NCBI GenBank assembly: GCA_021521415.1
Contig: JAIQDT010000106.1
Span: forward strand, 1,167,001 to 1,231,000
DNA length: 64,000 nucleotides
Direction: 5' to 3'
Origin: Bidens hawaiensis
Lineage: Eukaryota; Streptophyta; Magnoliopsida; Asterales; Asteraceae
Position 1 is the stretch's first letter, and every line of letters begins with the position of its first letter. The notes beneath the pieces were generated by a model. That model saw only the letters and a program-made list of their open reading frames with translations. It was not told the origin of the DNA and did not search any database. A program made the position numbers and the translations under genes. This document shows, piece after piece, positions 20,655 to 41,962 of the stretch.

Positions 20655-22160
20655 TTCGGCATCTGTTAATGTTCTGCTGACGTAGTATATTGGCGTTTGG
20701 ACGGTCTTTCGATCCGTCAGGAGGACTGCCCCGACTGCAATATCCGAAGCGGATAAGTATAGAGTGAGGGGCTCTCCATCTAGAGGTGCAGTCAATGTTG
20801 GAAGGTCCATGAGACACTTTTTTACTTCAAGGAAGGCTTGTTCTGCTTCTGGTGTCCATTTGAAATGTGCCTTCTTCAGGCAATTCCGCAGTGTGGACAC
20901 GAAGGGGTAGGACTTGGTTGTATGGTTTGCAAGGAACCTATTCAAGGCAACCAACCTTCCATTCAGTGTCTGGACTTCTTTCAACGAGGATGGGGAAGGC
21001 ATCCGAGCAATAGCTTGCACCTTTCCTGGGTTTGCTTTGAATCCTTCCCCGGTTACGATTACTCCGAGAAATTTACCCTCCTCCATGCCAAATGAGCATT
21101 TCGAAGGGTTAAGTTCCATGTTTATTTTTCTCAGGGTGGAGAAAACATCTTCGATATCCTGAAGCATCTGGTCTTCTTCCACACTCTTGATGACCAAGTC
21201 ATCCATATACACTTCCAAGTTCTTCCCGATCTGATCTCGAATGGTATTATCCATTAGACGCTGATACGTGGCACCCGCGTTCTTTAGACCGAACGACATC
21301 ATTTTGTAACAGAACGTGCCTTGGTCCGTACGGAAGGCAGTTTTATCTTCATCGCGGGCTGCCATCCGTATATGGTGGTACCTGTCACACCCCAACCTAA
21401 TTAATTATTTACAAATATTACACACATTATCCAAATATACAAAACAATCCAAATACACAAATATGAGTTTATATAACGATTATCTTGATTATATCCTAAG
21501 GTCTTGTCTACATGTCCAGCTTCAATCTTCAGGCAACCTGCATATGCGTAGAAAATGGAGTTTTTGTTAACAAATATGTTGAGTGAGTTTACCACCAAGT
21601 TTTGACACAAAAATAATGTTAATATGATAAATAAGCAAAACGTAATAAATGCGGTAATGAAATCAAACCATAAACAAGTAAGTTGTCGACTAAACCATTG
21701 CCAAGCGAATTGGGCGCCGGTAAATCAACTATGAGCAAATAATGAGAATAAGACCGTTGCCAAGCGAATCGGGCGGTGGTCAATGAGAATGAGAACCCTC
21801 TCCAAGGGGATATGTCAAGCGAATGAATACAATAACACATAAGCACATAACAAGTAGACTTGATTAATCACACACAATTACACGTTTGCTATTTTTTATA
21901 TGTATGCATATATAGATATGTATGTATATATAGATATGTATGTATAGTATTATATACGCATATGTCCCCAAAACGTTTATGAAAATTGAGTAAAATAGGT
22001 TGTAGGCGTCTAGGAAACATTTGAATTTGAAAGGCGCGACCGCGTCGACTTTGAGGTCGATTTCTAGAAGTGGGTAACAATCTTTTGGACATGCTTTGTT
22101 CAAGTCTTTGAAGTCTATACACATCCGCCATGAACCGTTACTCTTAGGAACCATCACGGG
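20655..22160 (-). pseudogene. Tat reverse transcriptase and start of RNase H, interrupted
   Basis: The N-terminal part (KSNGSWRMCIDFKDLNKACPK, ending in FLDAY near 22002) and the C-terminal part (HHIRMAARDEDKTAF, EVYMDDLVIKS, FLGVIVTGEGFKANPGKV) are separated by inserted DNA at about 21383-21999. The YMDD catalytic motif is intact. The RNase H start (LTLYLSASDIAVGAVLL, YYVSRTLTDAETR) runs into the solo LTR at 20649. Upstream, the region 22160-22500 has frameshifts. Confidence 0.85.
21383..21999. mobile_element. Truncated LTR fragment inserted in the Tat RT gene
   Basis: It starts TGTCACACCCCAACCTAATT exactly at the break in the RT frame, the same terminus as the LTR at 18451. No TGTTACA end or target duplication is present before the RT sequence resumes at about 22000, so the far end has been deleted. 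The interior contains repeated GCCAAGCGAATYGGGC motifs and a TATG/TATA microsatellite. Confidence 0.65.
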
Positions 22161-22509
22161 GTTCGCAACCCAGGTTTGATACTGAATTTCGCGGATGATT
22201 CCTGCACTTGCTCATCATAGCTTTGGTCTGTTCAGGCCCCATCTTCCTCCTTTTCTGAACGATCTGTGTGTAGGCCGGATTGACCCGCAGTCGATGTTCT
22301 GAAATTTCCCACGGGACGCCTGTCATATCTGAAGGCTTCCAAGCAAATATATCTGCGTTCTTGATTAGCAACTGTTTCAGAAAGATGCGCATTGTTTCTG
22401 AGATAGTTGCCCTGACTGTGACAGTTTGTTTCGGGTATTCCGGATTGACAACACATTTCTCAGGCTCTGTCCGTAGTGCCTTCTTGGGTACCTTCGCGGG
22501 CTTCGACCC
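22161..22509 (-). pseudogene. Degenerate protease-RT linker of the Tat element
   Basis: Fragments in two frames (FLKQLLIKNADIFAWKPSDM and VNPAYTQIVQKRRKMGPEQ) match the region usually found just before reverse transcriptase in gypsy polyproteins. Frameshifts separate them from both neighbours. Confidence 0.65.
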
Positions 22510-22926
22510 TTATGTTGCATAACAATGTTTGTTGACCCGGATAATTGCTATCCCTGTTCGCGTGGGAACACTCACTGCACCGGGTGCCGTGGAACGATTG
22601 GCGTTGAAGTCGCCAATTGCTTCCTGCCCAAGGATTATGTCGTGTTTTGATCTCGCGGGTAGGACGAGGAATTCGACATCTTCGGTCCTCGTATGGGTTC
22701 CGTCACTTAACGTAATTGGGAATGTTATGACCCTCTTGGGGTGCATAACTTCGTATCCAAACCCGGAGACTGGGGCGTGCACAGGTTTCAACTTTGCCTT
22801 ATCTTCATCGTCTAACTGCTCGAAGTATTGTTCGTACATTATGTCAAATGTACTCCCAGAATCGAAGAAGACGTACTGAGATCGATAGTGACCGAACAGA
22901 GCTGTGATGATTAGAGGTTGCTTCAT
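22510..22926 (-). pseudogene. Tat aspartic protease domain
   Basis: A 138-codon frame includes the active-site motif FFDSGSTFDI near its start and HDIILGQEAI near its end, the flap-to-C-terminal pattern of retroviral-type proteases. It is flanked by gag upstream and RT downstream on the minus strand but is separated by stops and shifts. Confidence 0.8.
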
Positions 22927-22953
22927 GCGGACCTCCTTTCACTCTTGGAAAAA

Positions 22954-24821
22954 CTACAGGTTCGCTTTTCCATTCATCTTCGTCCATCTCCATCCGCTTA
23001 AACTTCCGAGGGGGGCCCCCTGGATCATGTGCACATTTAAATCTTTGATCTGCTTTCGCGGGGGACCTTTGTCTGCGGGAGTTGCGTTCTTCCGTGGATC
23101 ATGTCGCACGTTTTTGAGCAGATGGTCACGTTTCCCAGACTTTATGGCGGACTCGATCTCTTTTTCAGGCTTATGCACTCATTTGTGTCATGTCCAATAT
23201 CTTTATGGAACATGCAGTGCTTGTTCGGATTCAGGTTCACCTGCTTGTTCAGCGGTTGAGGCTTTCTAAATTCGATGTTCTCCGTTGTTAAGATTTCGGA
23301 TGGGGTTTTCTTCAAAGGTGTCCAATGTTGTCGATCGGACTTGCCTGCTGTTCTATCTTTTTGTTTCTGCCCGATCAGTATCTGGCGTCAAACTGCTTGG
23401 AAGAGCTTTCTGGGGGTTGTATCCTTGACCAAGCTGAACCCTTCTCTTCCTTTTTCGACTGAGGTTCCGCGGCTCAGTTCTTGTGTGCTGTTTGGGCGTC
23501 TCCCGCCCTAACAATTTTTCCGTGGCTGCGAAGACCTTGGCGGCGGACATAATTCCGTCTCAAGTCTGCGGCATGCCATCCCGGCCTGTCAAACATCTGA
23601 CCATCTCTGGGCTCTTTGGGTTTACTCGGAACGCTCCTCATAACATGTCTTCACTAATTCCACCAATATTCAAGCTCTCATTGTTGAATCTGGTGATAAA
23701 GCTTTCCAGTGATTCATTGTCTCGACGGACAACACTCAGGATCTCTGACGGGTCCCTAGTGTGCTTATCTACTGACTGAAGTGCTGTGAAAATTTTGCCA
23801 CCAAATCATCCCAGCTTTTGATTTGACCGTCTGGTAGCTTCTCAAACCACTCTCTGGCTGCTCCTGTTAGTGTCAATGCGAACATATGACACCAATAGGG
23901 CAGCGTCCATCCGCTCACTCCACCAACTACAGTGAAGTTCAGCAAATGATCGCTCGGATCAGTCATCCCATTGTATTTTCCCAAATTTCTTGGGATCTTA
24001 ATGTTTGTTGGGAAAGGGGCAGTGGCTATTTGCGGGATGAACTTTGACTTTTCCGCGAACGTAGCGGGTCGGTATGGTTTGGTGAAGTCTTTCTCTGCAT
24101 CGCTAATGTATTCAGCATGCTTCACTAACGGTTTGGGGCGACTAGATGTTTCTCTACCATAGTCCCAGCTGGCATCACTCGCATAATCCTCTTCTTGAAA
24201 CGTTTCTTTCTGCCGAGTATCTCGTAGATTTTTGTGAGATAGAGTACGCTGAGTGTGGTGACTTCTTTCGCGGATTTTTGCAAGCGACCGACCAGCTGAT
24301 CGAGAGTTATCTTCCAACTCTAGATCTTGGGTGCGTCGGAATGCTGGTGGAGGAGACGGAGATGGCGAGTCATACGTCAGTGTTCTGGCTTGAACCTGAT
24401 CTCGCCTTACTTTTCGCTCATACTCCTCTTTTAGCCGTTGTTTCTCTTGTTGGTACCACTCTTCTGGGGTGAGAATGTTTTTGCCAGATCTGGCCTGATA
24501 AGTTCTCGTTTCGTTCCCGTCGAACCTGGGAAATTCTCCGGCTCCGTCTTCCAGAACCGGAGTTTGAGTGGTCCATTGGATCTCAGTGACTTTATGCCTT
24601 GGGAACTCTCCGGCCCGGTTTTCCCGGACCGGGGTTCTGGTGTTCCTGCGAGGTGCAAAGTCTTCAAACCTTGGAACTTCTCCAGTCCTGTTTTCGAATA
24701 CCGGAGTTCTGGTGCTCCGACGAAGTTCCTCCGACACCTGTCCTTCATGGACTGAATCATCCAGAATTTCAGTACGACGGGATCTTGTCTGAGCAGCAGA
24801 GGGCTGTTGGTTCTGACTCAT
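22954..24821 (-). pseudogene. Tat gag
   Basis: The first 350 codons (24821-23769) begin MSQNQQPSAAQTRSRR. They contain charged repeats (VLEDGAGEFPRF, VRENRAGEFPRH, VFENRTGEVPRF) and then the gag core (FPTNIKIPRNLGKYNGMTDP, REWFEKLPDGQIKSWDDL). The frame is then broken several times. A zinc-knuckle-like CMFHKDIGHDTNEC lies near 23190, and its continuation KEIESAIKSGKRDHLLKNV is in another frame. The start codon lies 68 nt inside the right LTR boundary. Confidence 0.85.
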
Positions 24822-24889
24822 CTTCAGGTCACAGTGAATCGAAAAAACCGTAAAAAACCGTGGATCTAGCTAAAACCGTATGGCGCCAA

Positions 24890-25302
24890 TGAAGAAACAT
24901 GAAATGAATCTGACCTAATCCAAGACGATGTTCCTCGGTGTTCGAGATGAACGAACCACGACTTCGTCTTCCTCTCCGGTAGCTCGAGATCTACCATAGA
25001 AATATGGGGGGAGTGGAGGTGACTGTTAAGAGTTTCCTCTTGTTTACAGACACAGAAATATATGTGGAGGCCAAGTGTTCAAGAAGGGATCCCCTCAATG
25101 AAAGATGAAGGCCCCTTATATAGGAACTCCATGGCTACCATCATGAAACCCTAACCGTATTGGACCAGGCCCGGTTAGGGGTTACCTCCACAACCCCCCA
25201 GCCCATTGGGCATTGGTTAGTAAACAATAATAATATAACAAATATAATATAAAACACAATAAGTAAAAGGTCGTACCGGGTATTTAGGACCCTACCTCCA
25301 CA
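24890..25302 (-). repeat. 5' LTR of the Tat element
   Basis: Direct repeat of 15011-15421, with TG...CA ends on the minus strand. TTGGCGCCATACGG immediately follows as the candidate primer-binding site; TGGCGCC is a frequent start of plant gypsy PBS sequences. A 10-bp insertion near 24941 distinguishes it from its partner. Confidence 0.9.
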
Positions 25303-27343
25303 GGGTCCATATAGACACTAGGCTCACTATCGATACAACGGTCTCACCTATACAAGTCATATAGCTTTATACAATTGATATGAAAGTCAGCGTTTTTTAT
25401 AAGTCGTTGACCTATTCTATACGACTCGTACATCATCGTCTTTCTCTCTCCTCATGTTCTTGAATTGTAGATCTTCAAGACTTTTGTTTCTTCCTAACTC
25501 CATGCAAACCCGAAATCTTTCGTCTTCTGTTATCATGATCTGCTGTGATGATCCAATAATAAGAAAGGGGTTTGGAGCATTTCCAAGCTCTCTTCCTCTT
25601 TTTAGAAAATTTGTAATGTCATGAAAACAAGTCGTAAAACTCTACATGTAGAGTCGTATATAGAGTCATATGACTCGCATAAAAGCTTGACCAACAGCAG
25701 ATCTGACATCTTTGTGTCGCGTCAGTATATGGTAAAGCCATACGAGTCGTATAAATGATATCTAAATAATATGACCCTAACTAATTAGTGTAAGTTATTA
25801 CTTATTACTATCATGTTATATGCAAAGTGTATAAAATTGTATTGAAATTTACATAAATTTTCACTGGATATAATTATTAACTTTTAAACTTATATTTATA
25901 TGTTACAGCTCTTTATATCCATATTATTAAACTTAGGCATCCTTCTGATCTCTAAATGGTTAGCAATCGATCATCTTTATCAATGTCCTTTTCAGGCACG
26001 CCGCCTTCTTCGTTGAGATCTCATATATTACTCGAGAATTCCGTTATTTATCTTGCTAGAACATTTTCTCATTAAGCCGAAGATAAAATAAATCTAATCC
26101 GTGGAGACCATTTTGTCGAAAACAATATTTTTAAAAGATATTCAAAAGCCTAATTTTAAGGTAGCCATCGACATTGAATGATAACAACTTCATAATTAAC
26201 TTGTAACATCAGCGTTAGGATTGAAAATGTATTCTATTCAATGATGATCTGTGTAAATATCATAAATATATCACCACTATACTAGCAAAGACAGATACAA
26301 AAAACTAACTTATAACAATTAAATAAATAACTCACATACTAATTATCGTACTCAGCTATTCTTGGGCTAGATCACTACGTGTACACTGATCTTGAACAGT
26401 GGTGAAGCTTGGACTTTTACATATAAGCGCTGAAAGTCATTAACCTTGCTTCGAGGGGGCGGGGGGGGGGGGGAGCTCAATACGTATAAAATATTTTGGA
26501 CGAAAACACATAAGTTTAAATTACTATAAAAAAAGGAGGGGCGAGGCCCGAGTCCCTAACTCACTATGATGTTGCGCCAATGATCTTGAACAAGTATTAC
26601 CATTTCACGTCGTCATATATTTTTATGTATTAAATGTAGTTTGCAAAAAATATAAGAAGAATCTATAAATAATCAAAGAATAATATTGTAGCATCGACAT
26701 TTTACTTTTTATATTACATACATAACTCAAGTCAATTGGACATATGTGATATGTTTCTTATGTGTTGTCGGGACCTTTGATGGAGCGTAACTAGTCACGC
26801 ATAACACTCGTGTAACTATGAGAAGGGGATATGATCATATTGAATGTTCATCACAACACCAATTTGTAACCGGCCACGTATAATATCATTAAATGCTATT
26901 TAATATATTTTTAATCATAATAAACCTAATCAAGAGCTAAAGATACATGATGGTATGTTTGATGAAATACTCACACTACAAAACACTTTTATGTTTGGTT
27001 AGTATGTTTTTATCTGTTATTAAAAGTTAAAACGTCCGTAGCATTAAAGGGGTGGACAATAATACTTCTAGCAAAAACAAATCCGTTTATATTCTAAAGT
27101 ATTTTATTAATTTGCTTTTGTGTTTTAGTTGCATCTACTATCACGCATTGACATATCACCATGAACATTTAAAGAAAGTATAAAAGACATGTGAAATCAA
27201 TCAAAGAAAAACGTAATAGTTTTAAAAAGCGCACTTTGATCATCTTTTTAAAAGAATTATATAAACATGATATATTATATAAAGATGATAATTTAAACGC
27301 CGAAAATGACAATTAATTATATTAAACAAGAATAAAAGACAAC

Positions 27344-28305
27344 CAGGGGCGGATCTATGAGGGTTGAGGGGTAGCCCGGTTACCCCTCAACCTTGTCGGT
27401 AAGGTGCAAAATTAGTGTAAATTTATTTTTTTCTTCTATGTTTTACGTATGGGTTACCCCTGAGACGAAGAGAAAGTGAATTGTAAAGTTTGTATTACCG
27501 GATTTCTTTTTTGGTCGTGGAATTGAAGGTTGCAGAAGCAGGTAAGAGCTTCATGAAAATGCATATCAATGGAGAAAAACTCAAGAAAATAAAAAAGAAA
27601 AGTCTTTACTTTAATAGATTATTTTAATAGAGAGAATACTTTTATTGGAAATCTAAACGTTTAAAATGCATATAGTAAAATAGTAAACTTGATAACAAAA
27701 CTTATATAATATTTATTATATTTAATTATTATTTTTATTTATAAGTAATAAAAGTGGCTCCGCATAAGAATAAAGAGTTTACTATTTTAGTAATGTATCG
27801 TTTTATTGATTTTTATTTAGTTCATTTGTTTTTCTAATTTTGATGACATTTTTATTTATTTACAAAATTTTCAACTATTTTATGAAAAAAAACATAATAA
27901 TAAGTATTTATCATATTTTTAGAATACCAATAATCATTACTCAAAAAGGTAAAAAAGGTTTAATTATCATAAATGTTTGTTATTAACGTAAACCAATTAA
28001 CGACGAATATACGAAAAAGTAAGCATAAGATAAGATATTTGATAAAATGTTTTTGGCATACACATGTGAATGCAAAAGTATTGCTACGAAAACTCATAGA
28101 CTAGTGTTTTAGTTGAAAGTTAATTGGATTTTATCTTTTCATTGTGTGATCTGAACCAGTCCGAATTTTTTTTTTAACATTTAGGGATAAATCGACAACT
28201 CAACCCCCCTCCCCCCACCAAAAAAGAAAAAACAAAAATTGACGCCTTTACATCTAAATTTGCTTTTTGGGTTACCCATGGAGTATTCTTCTAGATCCGC
28301 CACTT
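27344..28305. mobile_element. Non-autonomous hAT-like element
   Basis: The left end CAGGGGCGGATCTATGAGGG pairs with the right end CTAGATCCGCCACTT, a short imperfect inverted repeat typical of plant hAT elements. Flanks AAGACAAC and AAACAAC fit an 8-bp target duplication with a one-base loss. Both subterminal regions contain GGGTTACCC. No transposase frame is present. Confidence 0.5.
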
Positions 28306-28639
28306 AAACAACTAAACCAAATCACCAACTAATGTTATCATAACCTTGATTGTTACACACAATTATATAAAAATATACAACCTTGATAGTTTGAAACCTA
28401 TAGTAACAATTAACAAATGCCCATATTATTATAATTAGTGTAATCAATTAATAAATCATGCATCCAACCCAACGGTACAATAATCCTGATCCAGTGTGAG
28501 TTAAAAGAATATTAAAATCTAAATCTTTTTTAATTAAGACGTCTTTAATGAACAACAAGCAGGTGTTATGTGCATTATTTTCATTCCCCGATAATAACAA
28601 AGCATCAAGGGAGAGAGAGAGAGAAACTCACATGTGGTC

Positions 28640-29480
28640 TTAAATAGCAGAAGAATCGGGTTTCTCAATGTATTATGACAATAAAGGATTAAAGCTAGAC
28701 TTTGTGAGGTTGTTAAATCGGATTCTGAGCCCACCCGGGTTTTCGTCTCACTTTGTGTTATGCAGAGAGTTATTATACTCTTGTGGTGGTACTACGGCCA
28801 TTTAAAAATCTCACGACTCGCTCGATAAAAGCTCGAATAAAACTAGCTAAAAAAACTTGATTTGAAACAACTTGAGCTGTGTTGGCTTATTTTCGTAACC
28901 AACCTAAAATCGGCCCAAGCTTGGCTCGGGCCATGGCTCGATCTTAGGCTCGTTTAACTTCAAATTGAGCTGGAGCCTAGCTGAGCTGCCTCGTCTAATT
29001 TCGAGCTCGAAACCACCATGTCTCGAGTCACGAACAGCCTTAGGTGGCACAACGACTGTCAAGTGGCAGCTAACGGTATGGTTTTCGTCCCACTTATGCC
29101 ATAGAGCACTAGGCTGTTCAAAAATCTCGCGGCTCGAAACTCTGTATTGTGGCTTGCTTGATAAAAGCTCGAATAAAACTAACTAAAAAAACCTGATTTA
29201 AAATAACTTGAGCTGAGTTGACTTATTTTTGCAACCATGCCAAAATCAACCCAAGCTCGGCTTAGTTCATGGCCCCTGTTCTTAGGCTCGTTTAACTTCA
29301 AAATCGAGCTGAAGCCCTGCTGAGCTGCCTCGTCTAATTTCAAGTTCGAAACCACCCTGTCTCGAGTCATGAACAACCTTAGGTGGCACAACGACTGTCA
29401 AGTGGCAGCCGATGGTATGGTTTCCTAGGGGAACACCCAAGCCAAACTTTGAAGTCAGCATGAGCCCAGTTAAGATAACA
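28640..29480. repeat. Dispersed repeat with an internal tandem duplication of about 340 bp
   Basis: The opening segment (AAGGATTAAAGCTAGA, TTTTCGTCTCACTTTGTG) matches the repeat at 0.9-1.1 kb. A block containing GATAAAAGCTCGAATAAAAC, GGCTCGTTTAACTTCAAA and CACAACGACTGTCAAGTGGC then occurs twice, about 340 bp apart. Small frames across it are not genes. Confidence 0.6.
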
Positions 29481-29799
29481 TATGGGCTGTTTGGTAGCCT
29501 CTTAACATTCATTAAAAGGCTACCTATTAATGACTCATAACCTCTTAATGGTTAAGAGGGACTTAATTATCTTTTAACCATTAAGAGTTTATGAACCATT
29601 AAGAAGTAGTCTCTTAATAACTATTAAAAGGCTACAAAATAGCCCCCTAATCTGACCAGAATATGACAACACAACTCTTCGAGTTTGAGAAATACAGCGT
29701 TTAAAGAAAATAATAATAAAAAAGTTTAAGAAATACAGCGTTTAAAGAAAATAATAATAAAAAAAGAATATCAAGGCAGGGAGAGAGAGGTGGGGACAA

Positions 29800-30074
29800 A
29801 GTGGTTGAGTGTATGTATGTGATCCCACATGTGATAATATTAATCTCCAATCTTCAACCTCACTCTCTTTCTTTCATTCAGCATTACATTACCTATCTCT
29901 CTCTCTGATGCATGTGCAATACCTCATCATTTCCTGCTGCCTGTCTTACTAAAACACACTCTGCAATCTTCACAGATCTGTTAATGAACCCCATGTTATT
30001 CCACCACAACACTCATTCTTCTTAATTTCCACACATTCATTCATTCATTCTTCACACATCTTCTTATTTGCAGT
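29800..30074 (+). promoter_or_regulatory. Probable promoter and 5' UTR of the CIP7-like gene
   Basis: Pyrimidine-rich sequence (CTCTCTTTCTTTCATTC, CTATCTCTCTCTCTG, CATTCATTCATTC) runs up to the ATG at 30075, the usual look of a plant 5' leader. I see no clear TATA box and cannot place the transcription start. Confidence 0.35.
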
Positions 30075-39700
<9,626 letters not shown>

Positions 39701-40094
39701 AATGCTGGTAAAAAGTTTATACGTGAAGGAGACTTCACACACGGCCTGCTAACGCGATAACGGTTGTTATTATTGAGTTCTTGTTTGTATTGTCCAATGT
39801 GGGTTGGTGTGTATAATATTGGGTGGTTTTTGTTAAATACGGTGATGAATGATACGGGTATTTATACGTTTTCGGAATAATTTTTGTGTATGTATAATGT
39901 TTGTTTATTTTTATTTGTAATAAACATGGTGGTGGTTGTGGTACATTCTGAAATTATTGTGTTTTATAAATTTTTTGGTTTGTTGGTTTAATATGTTTTG
40001 AACATTGATATATTTTCAGGTCAAAGTTGGATGTTCACTTTAATTAATAAAGACTAAATTTTTATAGTGATTAGAGTATTACCAACGCTTATTT

Positions 40095-40311
40095 TACTGA
40101 GAATCAACACGCCAACAAACCTTTTGCGTTTGATACATTAGGGTCTCTTGCCTCTTATGTGGCTACGTTTATAAAAATAGTTCAGCGGGTCGTGCACAGT
40201 AACTCAACGACGCTGAAGAACGATAACTTTGCTTTCAGTTGGATTAGTTTTGCCATTCAAAAGGGGGTGGCGGTGCAGCTTGTTGCCCGCTTACTTGTCT
40301 CTCTATTGTAA
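40095..40311 (+). pseudogene. Second copy of the FAIQKG-type C-terminal fragment
   Basis: The plus strand reads AFDTLGSLASYVATFIKIV, QRVVHSNSTTLKNDNFAF and FAIQKGVAVQLVARLLVSLL followed by TAA. At DNA level it matches 47876-48060 in both the coding part and the sequence after the stop (CTCTATTGTAATYGGAT), showing a shared 3' end. Confidence 0.6.
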
Positions 40312-41101
40312 TTGGATTCTTTTATTATAATATGAAAATATTTTTTTTCCGTATTTTTAAACGTAAAAATTTAAGACCAAGGTAAACAAGCTTTGAGGGG
40401 GGGGGGGGGGGGGGTCTTTAGCTTTAAACGTATTCACATCTTAGAAAGGTACCTTATCTGACCAATTGAGTTATTTTTACATTATTTATAATATTTGTAC
40501 AACATAATAACATATCAGTACAAATGCTTGTCTGTAAAGAATCGTTATCCATCATTTCAAACGAAGACTTGCTTAAGGATCATTGCCGACACAAGGGCGA
40601 TCGTTTAACCAAAAAAATATATGCGTTGCCTGATGCCCATCATTGATCCAAGCCATCGACTACGATATGACAATTGGTGGTCAAAATCGATTGTGAAACA
40701 GCCATTCCAAGCTTGCTACTATGAACTTTGAATAGGTTGGTGCGTGCCTGCTTAAGGAATACCCTTAAACTGAAAATATATGGGTTACATTTATAAGTGA
40801 CGGAACCAAAAAAATTTAACCGGAAGGTTATAATGTATAATACATTCACTAGTGTATAATAATAGCTTTTTTTACCCGTGTAAAAACTAAAAAGCATAAA
40901 ATATATGGACCGGTTTTCCATTTTCAGTGAATGTATAACACTAGTGTATAATAATAGCTTTTTTTACCCGTGTAAAAACTAAAAAGCATAAAATATATGG
41001 ACCGGTTTTCCATTTTCAGAGAAGAACCGGTAAGCAACGAACCAAAATTAAAATATTCTCCAAAGGGCTATTACGTAAATTATCTGTACAACATAAATAA
41101 C

Positions 41102-41585
41102 TAAAGGTGCAAACGAGCCGAGCTGCTAGCGAGCTACTCAAGATCGGCTCGTTAAAAAGCTTGATCGAGCCGAGCTTAATCGAGCCCGAGCCTAAAAATA
41201 GCTCATTTTAATAAACGAGCCTGAGCCCGAGCTTCACTTATCGAGCTCGAGCCGGCTAGCAAGCCTAAACGAGCTTGTCATTTATATAATAAGTGTTAAT
41301 TAATATATATAATGTTATGAAAAAATAAACAAAAATAACTAAATAATATATATTATTTTATACATAAAACTATAAAAGAAAAAAATAGATAAAATAATTA
41401 TAATTATATAAACAATAACCGTTAAATAGTAAACAAGCCGAGCTCAAGCTTCAAAATCCGCTCACGAGCCAAGCTTCAACTTTGAAAATAGAGCTCGAAA
41501 CAAACCAAACTTAAGCTTTGTATAAGTTAAACAAGCCAAGCTCGGTCTCAAACTCGGGCTCGAGCTCGACTCGTTTGCACCCTTA
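41102..41585. mobile_element. hAT-like MITE with a perfect 8-bp TSD
   Basis: The termini TAAAGGTGCAAACGAG and CTCGTTTGCACCCTTA are inverted, and TAAATAAC flanks both ends (41094-41101 and 41586-41593). The interior is rich in GAGCTCGAG/CGAGCC and AT-rich in the centre, with no transposase. It lies about 380 bp upstream of the At4g04980-like start codon. Confidence 0.88.
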
Positions 41586-41962
41586 TAAATAACAAAGCCT
41601 CCATTTGCTTTCATGAAACTCAATAACATAAAAAGGCGCGAACTTTATAAGGGAGTTTGACCCAATTTGGTTTTCAATTTCTGTTTGGATTCAACGTAAT
41701 GATTGACAAAATATTTTCCAAAATATTTTTAACAAATCAGTAAATTATTATTATCGATTTTCTGGACTCTTTGGATTCAACGTAAAGAGTCCAGAAAATG
41801 TGTGGGTATGATTTTGAATCTGAATCTTGTTTTAGATTTCAATAATATTTAATTGGGTATTGTTTTTCCGGCGTCAATTTGTTTAATTGTCAATCATTAG
41901 GGTTCTATGGTTACTACTGAACCCAATGATTTGACCCAATTTGGTTTTCAATTTCTGTTTCG

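Larger units (their letters stand above)
15011..25302 (-). mobile_element. Degenerate Ty3/gypsy LTR retrotransposon, Tat lineage
   Basis: Two direct LTRs (15011-15421 and 24890-25302) enclose, on the minus strand, gag, protease, reverse transcriptase, RNase H, a second RNase H and integrase, in that order. The second, archaeal-type RNase H between RNase H and integrase is the hallmark of the Tat group. The flanking 5-mers are GGGTA and GGGTC, a target duplication with one change. The primer-binding site begins TTGGCGCC next to the right LTR; a polypurine GGGGGGAC tract abuts the left LTR. Many frameshifts and stops, plus two LTR insertions (18451-20649 and about 21383-21999), show that it is dead. 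Without the insertions it would be about 7.5 kb. Confidence 0.92.
25303..29800. other. Intergenic region, mostly AT-rich and repeat-derived
   Basis: No gene is supported. Visible items are a G-rich tract at 26455-26473, a hAT-like element at 27344-28305 and a dispersed/tandem repeat at 28640-29480. A 35-40 bp direct duplication lies near 29683-29765 (TTTAAGAAATACAGCG motif). Between 25303 and 27343 I see only AT-rich DNA and short CATATGACTCG-type motifs. Confidence 0.5.
39701..41962. other. Region between the CIP7-like and At4g04980-like genes
   Basis: The first few hundred bases are likely CIP7-like 3' UTR. It also holds a second FAIQKG fragment (40095-40311), an 18-G run (40397-40414) and a tandem duplication of about 91 bp (40846-41015, AGTGTATAATAATAGC motif). 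A hAT MITE (41102-41585) follows, then the presumed promoter of the next gene. In that promoter a 31-bp string starting TTTGACCCAATTTGG occurs near 41658 and again near 41931, ending just before the start codon. Confidence 0.5.
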